From Prosthecobacter sp. SYSU 5D2 (GTDB lineage: Bacteria; Verrucomicrobiota; Verrucomicrobiia; Verrucomicrobiales; Verrucomicrobiaceae): a stretch of DNA of 64,000 nt. Each line of letters opens with the position of its first letter. The stretch's first letter is position 1. The stretch is from contig NZ_JBBYXL010000015.1 of the NCBI RefSeq assembly GCF_039655865.1, forward strand, positions 1 through 64,000, written 5' to 3'. The notes below the pieces were generated by a model that was not told the DNA's origin, did no database searches, and saw only the letters and a list, made by a program, of their open reading frames with translations. Below, one piece after another: positions 9,359 through 18,337 of the stretch. The position numbers were made by a program, and so were the translations under genes.

Positions 9359-9473
9359 AGAAAGAAAGCTGCACAGAATCCGCCCGAAATGTCACCCTTG
9401 TTTTTGTGGATGACGCACGTCCAGAGCGGAAAACTCTGCGTTATTAATAATGTGTGTTACGTTTGATGATCGC

Positions 9474-9776
9474 ATGAATCGCCGAGGTTTCCATTTCCAG
9501 CTTCAGGGTGTGCGCGGCTTCCGGGCCGTGCTGACCGTGGTCTTGATGGGGGCTGTCGCCCTCGGGGTCCTTGCATTGTTTTTGTTTGTCGGCCTTGCCG
9601 TAGCAATGGTTGGCCTGGGTCTGTCTGCCTGCGCGGCGCTTTATTTTGCCGTACGTCGCAAGCTCACAGGCAGCACCTATCGCTCATCTCCCCTGCAAGA
9701 TCAAGCCCATCGTGAAAATCCCCCCGCTGACGTCAAGGTCATTGAGGTGGATGCGGTGAAGGTGGAGAGGGAGTGA
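9474..9776 (+). CDS. Small membrane protein of unknown function
   Basis: 100 residues from the ATG at 9474; an in-frame ATG at 9450 would add eight. A basic N-terminus (MNRRGFHF) is followed by a hydrophobic stretch at about residues 20-60 long enough for two membrane segments with a tight turn, then RRK and a polar acidic tail. It is divergent from rnr with about 115 bases between starts, and its 3' end faces the DedA gene. I do not recognise a family. Confidence 0.6.
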   Translation: MNRRGFHFQLQGVRGFRAVLTVVLMGAVALGVLALFLFVGLAVAMVGLGLSACAALYFAVRRKLTGSTYRSSPLQDQAHRENPPADVKVIEVDAVKVERE

Positions 9777-9812
9777 GGAGGCCTCACAAGGCTGGAAAAC
9801 TCGCCAGGTTCA

Positions 9813-10454
9813 TCACTCTCCACTCTGCTTCAGTGCAGCCAGCTTGTGTTTGATCACCTCAATCACGATGGGCAGCACGGAGACAAAGATGATGAGCACG
9901 AAAACCAGCTTCAGGTTGTTTTTGATGAAGGGAATGCTGCCGAGGAAATAGCCAGCCAGGGTGAAGCTGATGACCCAGATGAAACCGCCACCGAGGCTGT
10001 AGCCCAGGAACCGCGTGTAATGCATCTGCCCGAATCCTGCGGTGAAGGGGGCAAAGGTGCGCACGATGGGGACGAAGCGGGCGAGGATGATGGCCTTGCC
10101 GCCGTGCTTCACAAAGAACGACTCGGTCTTGGACAGATAGTCCCGTTTGAACCACCTCTGCGTCACCATCCATGACCCAGCCTTGCGGCCGATCCAGTAG
10201 TTCAGATTGTCCCCGATAATGGCTGCAACGATCAGCAACGGGATAATGTACTCCAGCCGCACAAAGCCCTGGACGGAAAGCGCCCCCACCGCGAACAGCA
10301 GCGAATCTCCGGGCAAAAAGGGCGTCACCACCAGACCCGTCTCACAAAACACGATGGCAAACAGCAGCACGTAAATGAGCGTGCCGTAGTTTTGCGCAAA
10401 CGTGAGCAGATGCTTGTCCACATGCAGGATGAGATCGAGAAAGTCGCCAATCAT
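9813..10454 (-). CDS. DedA-family (SNARE-associated/VTT domain) membrane protein
   Basis: 213 residues, polytopic. It contains the DedA signature: an acidic segment with PFLPGDSLLF, then GDNLNYWIGRKAG, and the arginine-containing re-entrant motif ARFVPIVRTFAPFTAGFGQM around residues 125-145. DedA proteins act in inner-membrane lipid homeostasis, including undecaprenyl-phosphate and phospholipid flipping, and in proton-dependent stress tolerance. Which substrate this one handles cannot be told from sequence. The start ATG at 10454 has no clear ribosome-binding site. Confidence 0.9.
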   Translation of the reverse strand: MIGDFLDLILHVDKHLLTFAQNYGTLIYVLLFAIVFCETGLVVTPFLPGDSLLFAVGALSVQGFVRLEYIIPLLIVAAIIGDNLNYWIGRKAGSWMVTQRWFKRDYLSKTESFFVKHGGKAIILARFVPIVRTFAPFTAGFGQMHYTRFLGYSLGGGFIWVISFTLAGYFLGSIPFIKNNLKLVFVLIIFVSVLPIVIEVIKHKLAALKQSGE

Positions 10455-10578
10455 GAGGCGCAGACTTTCCAGCCCTCAGCGCCATGGGGCAAACGAAATG
10501 TCAGGCAGATACGATGGCGGGGTAGGATGGCCGTACTGCCGAGCCTGCCGCTGGGCCTTCACAGATTTCCCAGGCCGG

Positions 10579-11121
10579 TCAGATCTTCGAATTGGGATTC
10601 AGCAAAACGAGCAGATCTTCGGAAATCCACCGGCCATGCTTTTGAAAGCCCTGGGGAATGTGCTCAATGAACTGAAATCCGGCTTTTTCGAGCACCCGGC
10701 GGCTGCCCAGGTTCCAGTCGGCGTGGAGTGCCCGGATCCGGGTGGCCCCGAGGCGGTCAAAGGCGAAACGGGTCAGGGCAATGACGGCCTCCGTCATGTA
10801 TCCATGGCGCTGATGGTCCGGGTGCATCCAGAAGCCCAGGTTCCATGTGCCCGCCTCCACCCATCGCAGGCTGATGCGCCCCAGGCGGATGGAGCCGTCG
10901 CGGGTTTCAATGGTGAAGGCACATCCCGTGCCTGCCTCCCATTCAGCCTGGTTTTTTGCCTGGACGGCCCGCAAGACATCTTCCGTCTCCGGCGCATCCC
11001 ACGGCATGCCATCGCAGAAACCGGGATGATGCGTGGAGGAGAAGGCAAAAGGAATGTCCGCCTCGGTGATCCTGCGCAGGCGGCAGCGCGGTGTTTCGAT
11101 GACAGTGGCGGAGGGGAGCAT
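10579..11121 (-). CDS. GNAT-family N-acetyltransferase (RimJ/RimL-like)
   Basis: 180 residues. It opens with the RimL-type pattern ETPRCRLRRITEADIPFAF and carries the acetyl-CoA pyrophosphate-binding motif HQRHGYMTEA near residue 110, followed by GATRIRALHADWNLGSRRVLEKAGF, typical of the RimJ/RimL subgroup. Such enzymes acetylate ribosomal protein N-termini or small-molecule amines; the substrate is unknown here. It stands alone between the DedA gene and a small membrane protein. Confidence 0.85.
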   Translation of the reverse strand: MLPSATVIETPRCRLRRITEADIPFAFSSTHHPGFCDGMPWDAPETEDVLRAVQAKNQAEWEAGTGCAFTIETRDGSIRLGRISLRWVEAGTWNLGFWMHPDHQRHGYMTEAVIALTRFAFDRLGATRIRALHADWNLGSRRVLEKAGFQFIEHIPQGFQKHGRWISEDLLVLLNPNSKI

Positions 11122-11180
11122 TTGGGGGAGGTGCTACCGATATCGGGATGAGCAGGCGTCTGTAAAAGCGGCAAACGACA

Positions 11181-11516
11181 TCATCTTGAATAGTTGCTCG
11201 AAAGGTAGTCCAGATGCGCCAGCAGTTGGACCGCCAAAAGGAAGCCATTGGCGGCCAGAAGGATAAAACTGCCAAGAGGGTTGGCATGACCGCTCACCAA
11301 GCCGCGATAGCCGATGAGACCCAGAAGGGTAACAACGCCTGCCATCAAACACTGGGTCACAGGGTGGGTGTAGGTGCTTGATGAAACGTCAATTAACCAC
11401 CAGCCCATGACCACCCACTGCAACAGTGCCAGAAATTTCGCGCACCTGGCGAACACCGAGTTCCAGGGATCATGCCGGGAGGGCCAAAGCCAGCGGTGTC
11501 TGGGAAGGGGTGGCAT
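11181..11516 (-). CDS. Hypothetical small membrane protein
   Basis: 111 residues with three hydrophobic segments (about 27-46, 53-75 and 82-102) and a basic N-terminus. It starts 20 bases after the stop of the upstream lipoprotein gene, which suggests co-transcription. No family recognised. An overlapping frame (to 11352) is less plausible because it lacks the membrane pattern. Confidence 0.5.
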   Translation of the reverse strand: MPPLPRHRWLWPSRHDPWNSVFARCAKFLALLQWVVMGWWLIDVSSSTYTHPVTQCLMAGVVTLLGLIGYRGLVSGHANPLGSFILLAANGFLLAVQLLAHLDYLSSNYSR

Positions 11517-11536
11517 GGGTTATCGCACTGCGCGAA

Positions 11537-12142
11537 TCAACGTCTGTATGCCGCTGAAAATGCCTCAGAGGAAAATTCTTTGACGGCTTCCTGCTTGGCT
11601 TCATCAATGGATTGCCTCATGACTTTGGTGAACTCTTCATTGAGGCCTAGCCAGAGTACATTGGTCTCAGTACCGTTGACTTTCCTCTGCCAGGCAACCG
11701 CTCCCGAAGGCTTGCGAAGGGTGAGCTCGACACCGACGTTATGCCAGGTCGTGGTGAACAGATCCATCCAGAATTCATACACATCTCCCTCCAGCACAGG
11801 CATGCCTGCACTGGCAGTCCCCTGGCCTTCGATTATGGGCTGGTAACCGGATGCCCGAAGAGCATCGGCCACGGCCTCGGTCATGAAACCTGAGACGCCT
11901 TCACTGTTTCTGATTGCCAAAGTCCCCAGCACCATGCCAAAGCCATTGCGCTTGTTGCCGATCGTCACCTTGCTGTCCACTTTGCGGGAGTCTGTGAACT
12001 GTTTCACATAGATGGTGCCGCGCTGCTGAGCGGAGCCTTGAAGCGGGGTATGAACAGCTTTGATTTTGGTGGTCCCAAGAGCGCACTGGGAAAGGGAAAT
12101 TGTGGTGGTGGCCAGCAAGAGGAGACGGATTATTTTAAGCAT
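11537..12142 (-). CDS. Lipoprotein of unknown function (YajG-like layout)
   Basis: 201 residues from ATG 12142, chosen because it puts a basic residue and a hydrophobic core (LKIIRLLLLATTTISL) directly before the lipobox LSQC; an upstream ATG at 12178 is in frame. The mature part has KQFTDSRKVDSKVTIGNKRNGFG and a variable-length domain resembling YajG-type lipoproteins (a repeated V-x-x-F-x-D-x-R start and conserved 'G-D-V-Y-E-F-W'). The family assignment is tentative; the lipoprotein nature is well supported. Probably periplasmic or outer-membrane. Confidence 0.7.
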   Translation of the reverse strand: MLKIIRLLLLATTTISLSQCALGTTKIKAVHTPLQGSAQQRGTIYVKQFTDSRKVDSKVTIGNKRNGFGMVLGTLAIRNSEGVSGFMTEAVADALRASGYQPIIEGQGTASAGMPVLEGDVYEFWMDLFTTTWHNVGVELTLRKPSGAVAWQRKVNGTETNVLWLGLNEEFTKVMRQSIDEAKQEAVKEFSSEAFSAAYRR

Positions 12143-12303
12143 GGGCAGGAAGATTCTACAGAACAGCAAGAGTGGCAATATTAATTCACATTCTTCAGTG
12201 AAGGCTGTGTTTTGACACTCCTATCCCATGGATTTGAGTGCATCCATACCGGCTGAATCCGGGACTGTCTAACGCTATAGGGTCATGCCGTTTGATGCCT
12301 CTG

Positions 12304-13902
12304 CTACCTGCCCACATGCCTGATCACCTGACCCTGCCTAACCAGAAGTTCTTGCATCTCTGGGACGGGCACTTTTCTGGGTGGGACCTTGTGCTGGATG
12401 GCGAGGTGGGCGGCGATGCCGGCGGCCTGGCCGAGGGCCATCCAGGTGGGCTCCATGCGGATGGAGGAGAAGGCGACGTGGGTGGTGCTGGCGGCGACGG
12501 GGACGATGAGGCCGTCCACGGTCTCGGGGATCATGATGCGGTAGGGGATCTCATAGGGCCGGGTGATGTAATCCAGCATGCCGAGGTAACCTTCCAGGAC
12601 GATGGTATCCCCGGGCTGGCGCTTGCTGGCGGGGAAGCTATCAATGGGGAACTCGCCGACGGCGATGCTGTCGGCGTGGTGCTTGGGCTGCTGGCCTTTG
12701 CCGGTGATGTCGTGCTGGGTGAGGGTGTATTCGCCGATGAGGCGGCGGCCTTCGCGGACGTAGAGCTGCCAGGGGAAGCCGTCGTTGTCGGTGAACTCGT
12801 CCTTAGGCAGGTGCAGTTCATTGGCGATCTTGCGATGGGCCTCGGGGACTTCGGGGTCGTTTTGCAGGAACCAAAGGAGGCCGAGGGTGAGGCTGCGGTG
12901 CTTTGCCGCGATGCGCTGGCGGGTGGCGTCGTCGCCTTCAATGTAGCCTTTGTTTTCCTCCGGGAAGGGAAAACCGAGAGGGCGGGGGTTGATGTTGACG
13001 TCGGTCTTTTGATTCGGGATGTCGGTGACGGAAAGGGCGCGGACGAGGGTATCGAAGTGGGCGGGATTGTAGCCACGACCGGGCTTAAAGACCTTGGGCC
13101 CGGCAAGGCGGCCGGCCTTGAGGTCATCGAAGTAACCCAGGTAGGCGCTGCGGTCATAACCGGGCGGCGGGGCGGTCATGGGATGGGCGTTGGCGGTATC
13201 CTTGGTTAGGCAGAGGCGGTAGGTGTAGGCAGGCAGGCGGTCATCGGCGGCACCGGTGCTGCCGGGGAGGAACTCATGGGTCTGGTAGTCAAAATAGATG
13301 ACGCCGGCGTGGGGTTCATCGAACTCCTGGCGGGACTCGCGACCCAGGCGGAAACGGGCCCCGGCGGCGGCGTAGAGGTCGCCCTCATAGGTGGCATCCA
13401 CAAAGACGGGGGCGGCGAGGGTGCGGACGGCGGCATCCTGACGATTTAGTATATCAATACTGGTTAGGCGGCGATCTTTGACCTCGGTGGATTTTAAGCG
13501 CCAGCCTTTGAGGACGGTAATGCCGGGCTCTTTGGCAAGCATGGCCTCAAATACTTTTTCGGCGACGGAGGGCTCGGCATAATAACCTTCGTTGCAGAGC
13601 TTGGTGGATTCGTGGCCCGGGCCGTAGGTGGTGAGATAGTGATCGTAAACGCCGGTGATGAACTCTTTGAAAATGCCGCCGATCATGGCGCGGTTTTCAA
13701 TGTCGCTCTTGCCGAGGCCGCTGGTGGTCATGCCGCCGATGTGGCGATGATATTCCACCAGGGCGACGCGGCGGCCCTGGCGGGCGGCACTGATGGCGGT
13801 GGCGATGCCCCCGGGAGTGCCGCCATAGATGACGACATCCGCAGCCGGAGCGGTGAAGGCGGCGGTGAGGAAGAGCAGCAGGGCGGCAGCCGGCGATTTC
13901 AT
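12304..13902 (-). CDS. Secreted FAD-dependent oxidoreductase
   Basis: 532 residues from ATG 13902, which directly precedes a signal peptide (MKSPAAALLLFLTAAFTAPA). Upstream codons in frame exist but would bury the signal. The dinucleotide-binding site is GGTPGGIATAISAARQG at residues ~24-40, followed by HIGGMTTSGLG, the typical pattern of the FAD-dependent oxidoreductase family found in exported proteins of Planctomycetes and Verrucomicrobia. The C-terminal region has PVAASTTHVAFSSIRMEPTW and AGIAAHLA, the second FAD-contact region of the family. Last gene of a four-gene operon with a 76-base gap from the preceding gene. The substrate is unknown; a sugar or sugar-acid is a guess from the neighbours. 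Confidence 0.85.
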   Translation of the reverse strand: MKSPAAALLLFLTAAFTAPAADVVIYGGTPGGIATAISAARQGRRVALVEYHRHIGGMTTSGLGKSDIENRAMIGGIFKEFITGVYDHYLTTYGPGHESTKLCNEGYYAEPSVAEKVFEAMLAKEPGITVLKGWRLKSTEVKDRRLTSIDILNRQDAAVRTLAAPVFVDATYEGDLYAAAGARFRLGRESRQEFDEPHAGVIYFDYQTHEFLPGSTGAADDRLPAYTYRLCLTKDTANAHPMTAPPPGYDRSAYLGYFDDLKAGRLAGPKVFKPGRGYNPAHFDTLVRALSVTDIPNQKTDVNINPRPLGFPFPEENKGYIEGDDATRQRIAAKHRSLTLGLLWFLQNDPEVPEAHRKIANELHLPKDEFTDNDGFPWQLYVREGRRLIGEYTLTQHDITGKGQQPKHHADSIAVGEFPIDSFPASKRQPGDTIVLEGYLGMLDYITRPYEIPYRIMIPETVDGLIVPVAASTTHVAFSSIRMEPTWMALGQAAGIAAHLAIQHKVPPRKVPVPEMQELLVRQGQVIRHVGR

Positions 13903-13978
13903 GGTTTTGGCAGGACCTCGTATGGCAGGGGGACGGGTTGGGAAGTGGCGGTGATCAGCATGCTCTTCAAGCCATGCG

Positions 13979-15250
13979 TTAAGGTGCAGCGGAGAGCACT
14001 CCGTGACGGCGGGCCTTCCAGTGAGCGGCGAGATGATAGATGATGCCGCAGCTGGAATTGTGCAGGTAGTCAAAGCTGCCTAGCATTTCGCGGAGAGAAC
14101 TGCGCACTGATTCGCCGCACGTCGTGGGATCTGCCATGAGCAGAACGAGGGCGGATTCACCCGCCTCGCGGGTGAGGTGCCAGATTTCACGATAGGGTCC
14201 CCACTGAGGATTGGGGTAGCCTTTTTGGTCCTTCCATACGGCGACATGGCGCCAGTCAGGACCCAGCATCTGCATTTGCTCAGGCGTCTTTTTGGCGAGG
14301 CTTCCCAGCACACTGGTGAAGCGCCGGGCGGCGAGGTCGCGGACGTGCAGCATCCTGGTGTGAATGGTGGCTTTTAACGCCGGGTCGGGTTCCAGATGAT
14401 GGAGAAGCTCCAGTGAGCACTGCATCTGCAGGAGGGCATAGGCGGGCTTGTGCTCACCGGGATGGGCGGATTGTGCGATGGCTTCCGTCACATACTTTCG
14501 CCATTGCGCATGAAAGCGGTCTTCACGCGTGACGTCCCAGGCGGCGGCATAGATCATGGGGAGGCGGGCGGCCTCGTGGGCCTGGACATTCCACATGCGG
14601 CAGATGCCCAGCGGACAGCGGGCGCCATCGGCACGGCAGAAGTCATAGTCGTTTTCAGGCGTGACAAAAGCGATCATCCGCCCGGCGACATCGGCGAGTA
14701 TTTTGCGGATCTGCATGCGCTTTGATTCATCGGCCAAAGGGCTGTGGTAATACTGCCAGAGACCGTGGACAAAATGAGTGACCTGATCCCGAGATGAATT
14801 GATGTACACACTTTTGCCATCCTCCGGGCAGACATTCCGGGCGACGAAACCCGGCACTCCGTGCACGGTGGCGCAAAGGCGCAGGCCGGTGAAAACCTGG
14901 GCGGCCTGAGCACGCAGCGCCTCCTCCCCGGTGACGGCAAACCGGTCACATAAGACACTGAGCATGGCCCCGCCGAGAATGGCCCCATCCTCCATGCCGG
15001 TGCTGTAGCCGCAGGGATTCGGATACTGCCGCCTCACCTCGTCTGCGGTGGGCAGGTGGGCCTGCTCCTTGCCCTTTTCGTAACTGCTCAGGTAGTCCGC
15101 AAAGGTATGCACCTGGGGCAGATAAAAGCGGGTCCAGGTGACGTCCCAGGCCTGGTCCATTTGCCTGGACAATGCTGGCTCTGCCGGTGCGGCCAGCGCG
15201 AATGAAGGAGCCATCAGGAGAAAGGCTGGCAGAGGGGAAAACTTGGGCAT
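13979..15250 (-). CDS. Secreted protein of unknown function, alpha-helical toroid-like
   Basis: 423 residues from ATG 15250, which is followed by a signal peptide (MPKFSPLPAFLLMAPSFALA). The body is helix-rich with repeated W/Y/H-containing segments (HFVHGLWQYYHSPLADE, DWRHVAVWKDQKGYPNPQW). This resembles (alpha/alpha)6-barrel carbohydrate-active enzymes, but I cannot name a glycoside hydrolase or lyase family. Third gene of the operon, 52 bases after the DUF1080-like gene. Confidence 0.7.
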   Translation of the reverse strand: MPKFSPLPAFLLMAPSFALAAPAEPALSRQMDQAWDVTWTRFYLPQVHTFADYLSSYEKGKEQAHLPTADEVRRQYPNPCGYSTGMEDGAILGGAMLSVLCDRFAVTGEEALRAQAAQVFTGLRLCATVHGVPGFVARNVCPEDGKSVYINSSRDQVTHFVHGLWQYYHSPLADESKRMQIRKILADVAGRMIAFVTPENDYDFCRADGARCPLGICRMWNVQAHEAARLPMIYAAAWDVTREDRFHAQWRKYVTEAIAQSAHPGEHKPAYALLQMQCSLELLHHLEPDPALKATIHTRMLHVRDLAARRFTSVLGSLAKKTPEQMQMLGPDWRHVAVWKDQKGYPNPQWGPYREIWHLTREAGESALVLLMADPTTCGESVRSSLREMLGSFDYLHNSSCGIIYHLAAHWKARRHGVLSAAP

Positions 15251-15302
15251 GGAGATAGGGATGCGGTCTCTCTTATTACTCGTCAACGCGTCCGCCTGGG
15301 AC

Positions 15303-15983
15303 TCAGGATTTGGGTTTGGCGCTCCAGAGAGCCAGGTTGCGAAACTGGGCTCCTTCACCTCTGGCCACCATGCCGATGCGGCCTTTGCGGTCTTTAAAGC
15401 GCTCATGATGCCCCTCAATGGTCTGGTCATCGATCCGCGCAAACCAGTGGTCGCCAATGACCTCGATGGTGACTTTATGCCAGGTGTTGGGGTCGATCTT
15501 GATCTCGATCCTCTTCAGCTCCTCACGCCGGGTTTCCTTGGCAATGCCGCTCATCTTTTGCAGCCAGATGGCCTCCGGGGTGATGAGGATGCGGCCTTGG
15601 TGCAGGTTGGGCTTGTTGATGTCGCGACAGACAAAACCGACCTGGGGTGAAGTGCCCATTTTGAATTCGGCCTGAAAAACATAGTCGCCCAAGTCCACGA
15701 TGTGTTCGCACACGGCTTCGTGACCATTGGGCCGGTTTTTGCTCGGGCCTTCCTGGATGGCATAGGCAGCGCCGTCCTGGATGCTCCACTTGCCAATGCC
15801 ACCGCGCCAGCCGCCGGTGCCGGGTTGCTTGGGGTTTGTGAAGGATTCAGGGCGATCAAACTTGTCTGCTGCGACGAGTTCAACGACTTCGGAAATCTGC
15901 GTTTTAGGAGGTACCGGAGTCTCGGCGGCGAGGGCCTGGTGAGAGACCAGCAGGGCAAGGAGCAAGAGGCAGGCGGGTTTCAT
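15303..15983 (-). CDS. Secreted DUF1080-like (LamG-fold, 3-keto-disaccharide hydrolase-type) protein
   Basis: 226 residues from ATG 15983, which starts a signal peptide (MKPACLLLLALLVSHQALA). The mature domain shows features of the DUF1080 sandwich: 'GKWSIQDGAAYAIQ' early, 'YVFQAEFKMG' in the middle, and 'WHKVTIEVIGDHWFARIDDQTIEGHHERFKDRKGRIGMVARG' at the end. The family, common in Verrucomicrobia and Planctomycetes, includes 3-keto-disaccharide hydrolases. Second gene of the operon (44 bases after the sialidase-like gene). The adjacent exported oxidoreductase gives a possible oxidise-then-cleave sugar pathway, but this is inference. Confidence 0.8.
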   Translation of the reverse strand: MKPACLLLLALLVSHQALAAETPVPPKTQISEVVELVAADKFDRPESFTNPKQPGTGGWRGGIGKWSIQDGAAYAIQEGPSKNRPNGHEAVCEHIVDLGDYVFQAEFKMGTSPQVGFVCRDINKPNLHQGRILITPEAIWLQKMSGIAKETRREELKRIEIKIDPNTWHKVTIEVIGDHWFARIDDQTIEGHHERFKDRKGRIGMVARGEGAQFRNLALWSAKPKS

Positions 15984-16027
15984 AAAAGGGAGTGTGGTCG
16001 CAGTGAAATCGAAACGCAGATGACGGA

Positions 16028-18337
16028 TCATTTTTGAGGGGTGTTTGTGATCTTGTCCAGGTCTGCCAGCTCCACCTTCAGTACTTCGCAGGATTGTTTC
16101 ACTGTATTAAAGGCTATGTAGAGGGAGCCGTCATGCTCGATGACATGCGGATAGTCAATGTGGCGACCACCGACAAGCAGACCGAGGGTGTGGAAGACGA
16201 GGCCGTCATCGCTGATGGCGAGGGTGAGGGGATCGCGCTTTTTGGGCTTGGGATTGGAGACGAGGACGTAACGGCCGTCCTGAAGGCGGAGGGCGCTGAA
16301 CTTGGACTTGGCATCCGGGAAGTTGGTGCGCACGGGTTTGCTCCAGGTACGGCCTTCATCGGTGGAAAAGGCGCGGAAGAGGTAGCCGGAGTTGAGGTTA
16401 TCGCGGAAGAGGGCGCAAAGGTTTCCATCGGGCAGCACCCACCAGTCAGGCTCCTCGGCGGCCATGCCGGCCTCCTTATATTTCACCATCGGGGTGGACT
16501 GCCAGTCGTTAAAGGCTTTTACCCCGCCGCGCAGGAAATGCACGGCCTTATTGCCATCGCGACGGTTCATCATCCACTCGCCGCCTGGCATCAAAATGGG
16601 GGCGAAGTTGTTGAGGGCATCATCAAAGACGAGGCCGAGATGGCTCCAGCTGGCGGACTCGGCGGACTCCAGTTCAAAGGCATGCAGAGAGAGTCCAGGT
16701 CCGGAATAACCGGTATCTTTGTACCGACTGGCCAGGGCGAGCAGCTTTCCCTCCCGCTCCCAGAAGCCGCGTGCGATCCAACCGTAACCTTCATCCGGCA
16801 TGCCGGTGAGGTTACCGGGTGGGCTCCAGGTGAGGCCATCCTCACTGGTGGCGAAGCCGACGTGCTGGCCGGGCTGGTCATGACCGGGCACTTTGTTTGG
16901 CCCTTTGGAGATGCCAGGGCCATCGCTCCACATGGCCCAGAAACGGCCTGCATGGCGAACGAGGTAGTTGTGCTGGTTAACCCGATGACCATTCAAAGGG
17001 CGGGCATCATGGACGATGGCATGCTGCGAGGGGATCTTGGGCAGGTGGTCAAAGTCAATCTGATGCGTGTCCTTTGGCACCCAGTCAGCGGCCAGCATCA
17101 CGGGGGAGGAAGGATTGGTGACGGGATGCGGCGGGGCGGGCGGCTCAATGGCAGCGGAAGCGGTGCTTTGACGGAGGCGTTCAATTTCATCCAGGGAGAT
17201 CTTCACGACTTCGATGGTCTGCTTACGCCGGGAGTAGGCGATGAGCAGGTGGCCGTCCTGCTCGATGAAATGAGGGTATTGATAGGTCTCGGCAGGCCCG
17301 ATGCGCAGAGGCGCGGTGATGCCGGGATCTGCCGGGAGATGCTGCGGGATGGGCAGGGCGGCCATGCGGGTGAAGGTGACGCCATCCTCCGAAGTGGAGA
17401 GGCATAGGGGATCCCGCCCTTTGGGATTGGCGTTGGAGACAAGGACGTAATAGCCCCGGCTGGTGCGAAGGCCGAAGAACTTGCTGGTGGCATCGGGAAA
17501 GTTCGTCTTTTCCGGGGCGGTCCAGGTGCGGCCATTGTCGGAAGAGACCGCCCGGTAAAAACGGAAAGAGCCGCTGTTGTCGCGGAAGAGGCCCAAGAGG
17601 CGGCCGTCCGGCAGGGTCCACCAGTCCGGCTCCTCGGGGCGGAAGCCGTCATCAGCCTGATAGGCGACGAGCGGCACGGCCTTCCAGTCCAACGGGGAGG
17701 TCACGCCGCCGAACATCATGGACACCTTGCGCTCGTGATCCCGTCGCAGCATGCCATACTCTCCGTTAGGCATCTTTTGCGGGGGAAAGTTATTGATGGC
17801 ATCGTCCATCATGACGCCGAGCTTTTTCCATGTCTGGCTTTCCGGCTGCCATTCCCAGGCAAGGAGTTGCAGGCTTTTGCCGAAAAAATGGACCCGGCCC
17901 TTTTCATTAAAAGCCTCGTCATGACTGGCGATGGCGAGCAGCTTTCCATCCCGCACCCACAGGCCACGGGCGATGTAGCGGAAGCCTTTTTTAGGGGAGG
18001 GCGGCATCAGTTCCTTATCCTCACTCCAGGTTAGGCCGTCCGGGCTGGTGGCATAACGGACATGCTGGGTGGGATTGTCCTCAATGACCGGGCCGTGGCT
18101 CCAGATGCACCAGTATTTGCCCTCATGGTAGGCCAGGTAATTGTGCAGGCGGAATTTCCACTGGGGATCGCCATGGGTGACGAGGGCGTGCTGGCCCTTC
18201 AGTACCTGCATGTTGGCGAAGTTTATTTTTGTAGCGTCCTGGCCGGTGCCGGGCAGGTCCAGCATGGGAGGGAGGTCTGTAGCAGGGCAGGACAGGGCTA
18301 CAAAACAGCCCAGCAGGGTGAGAAGACGGGATTTCAT
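16028..18337 (-). CDS. Secreted sialidase-like protein with two tandem BNR/Asp-box beta-propeller modules
   Basis: 769 residues from ATG 18337, which precedes a signal peptide (MKSRLLTLLGCFVALS). Residues ~35-385 and ~420-769 are recognisable copies of one module: both have 'ARG-WVRDGK/FWEREGKLLAIAS', 'PEEPDWWTLPDGRL / PEEPDWWVLPDGNL', Asp boxes SSDNGRTW and STDEGRTW, and 'RYVLVSNPKPKKRDPL'. Asp boxes are typical of exo-sialidase/neuraminidase propellers. Neither module shows an obvious catalytic arginine triad, so activity is unproven. First gene of a four-gene operon of exported proteins; probably periplasmic or surface glycan binding or cleavage. Confidence 0.8.
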   Translation of the reverse strand: MKSRLLTLLGCFVALSCPATDLPPMLDLPGTGQDATKINFANMQVLKGQHALVTHGDPQWKFRLHNYLAYHEGKYWCIWSHGPVIEDNPTQHVRYATSPDGLTWSEDKELMPPSPKKGFRYIARGLWVRDGKLLAIASHDEAFNEKGRVHFFGKSLQLLAWEWQPESQTWKKLGVMMDDAINNFPPQKMPNGEYGMLRRDHERKVSMMFGGVTSPLDWKAVPLVAYQADDGFRPEEPDWWTLPDGRLLGLFRDNSGSFRFYRAVSSDNGRTWTAPEKTNFPDATSKFFGLRTSRGYYVLVSNANPKGRDPLCLSTSEDGVTFTRMAALPIPQHLPADPGITAPLRIGPAETYQYPHFIEQDGHLLIAYSRRKQTIEVVKISLDEIERLRQSTASAAIEPPAPPHPVTNPSSPVMLAADWVPKDTHQIDFDHLPKIPSQHAIVHDARPLNGHRVNQHNYLVRHAGRFWAMWSDGPGISKGPNKVPGHDQPGQHVGFATSEDGLTWSPPGNLTGMPDEGYGWIARGFWEREGKLLALASRYKDTGYSGPGLSLHAFELESAESASWSHLGLVFDDALNNFAPILMPGGEWMMNRRDGNKAVHFLRGGVKAFNDWQSTPMVKYKEAGMAAEEPDWWVLPDGNLCALFRDNLNSGYLFRAFSTDEGRTWSKPVRTNFPDAKSKFSALRLQDGRYVLVSNPKPKKRDPLTLAISDDGLVFHTLGLLVGGRHIDYPHVIEHDGSLYIAFNTVKQSCEVLKVELADLDKITNTPQK

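Noticed and set aside
8462-9466. Plus-strand frame opposite rnr
   Set aside because: Antisense shadow, no motifs.
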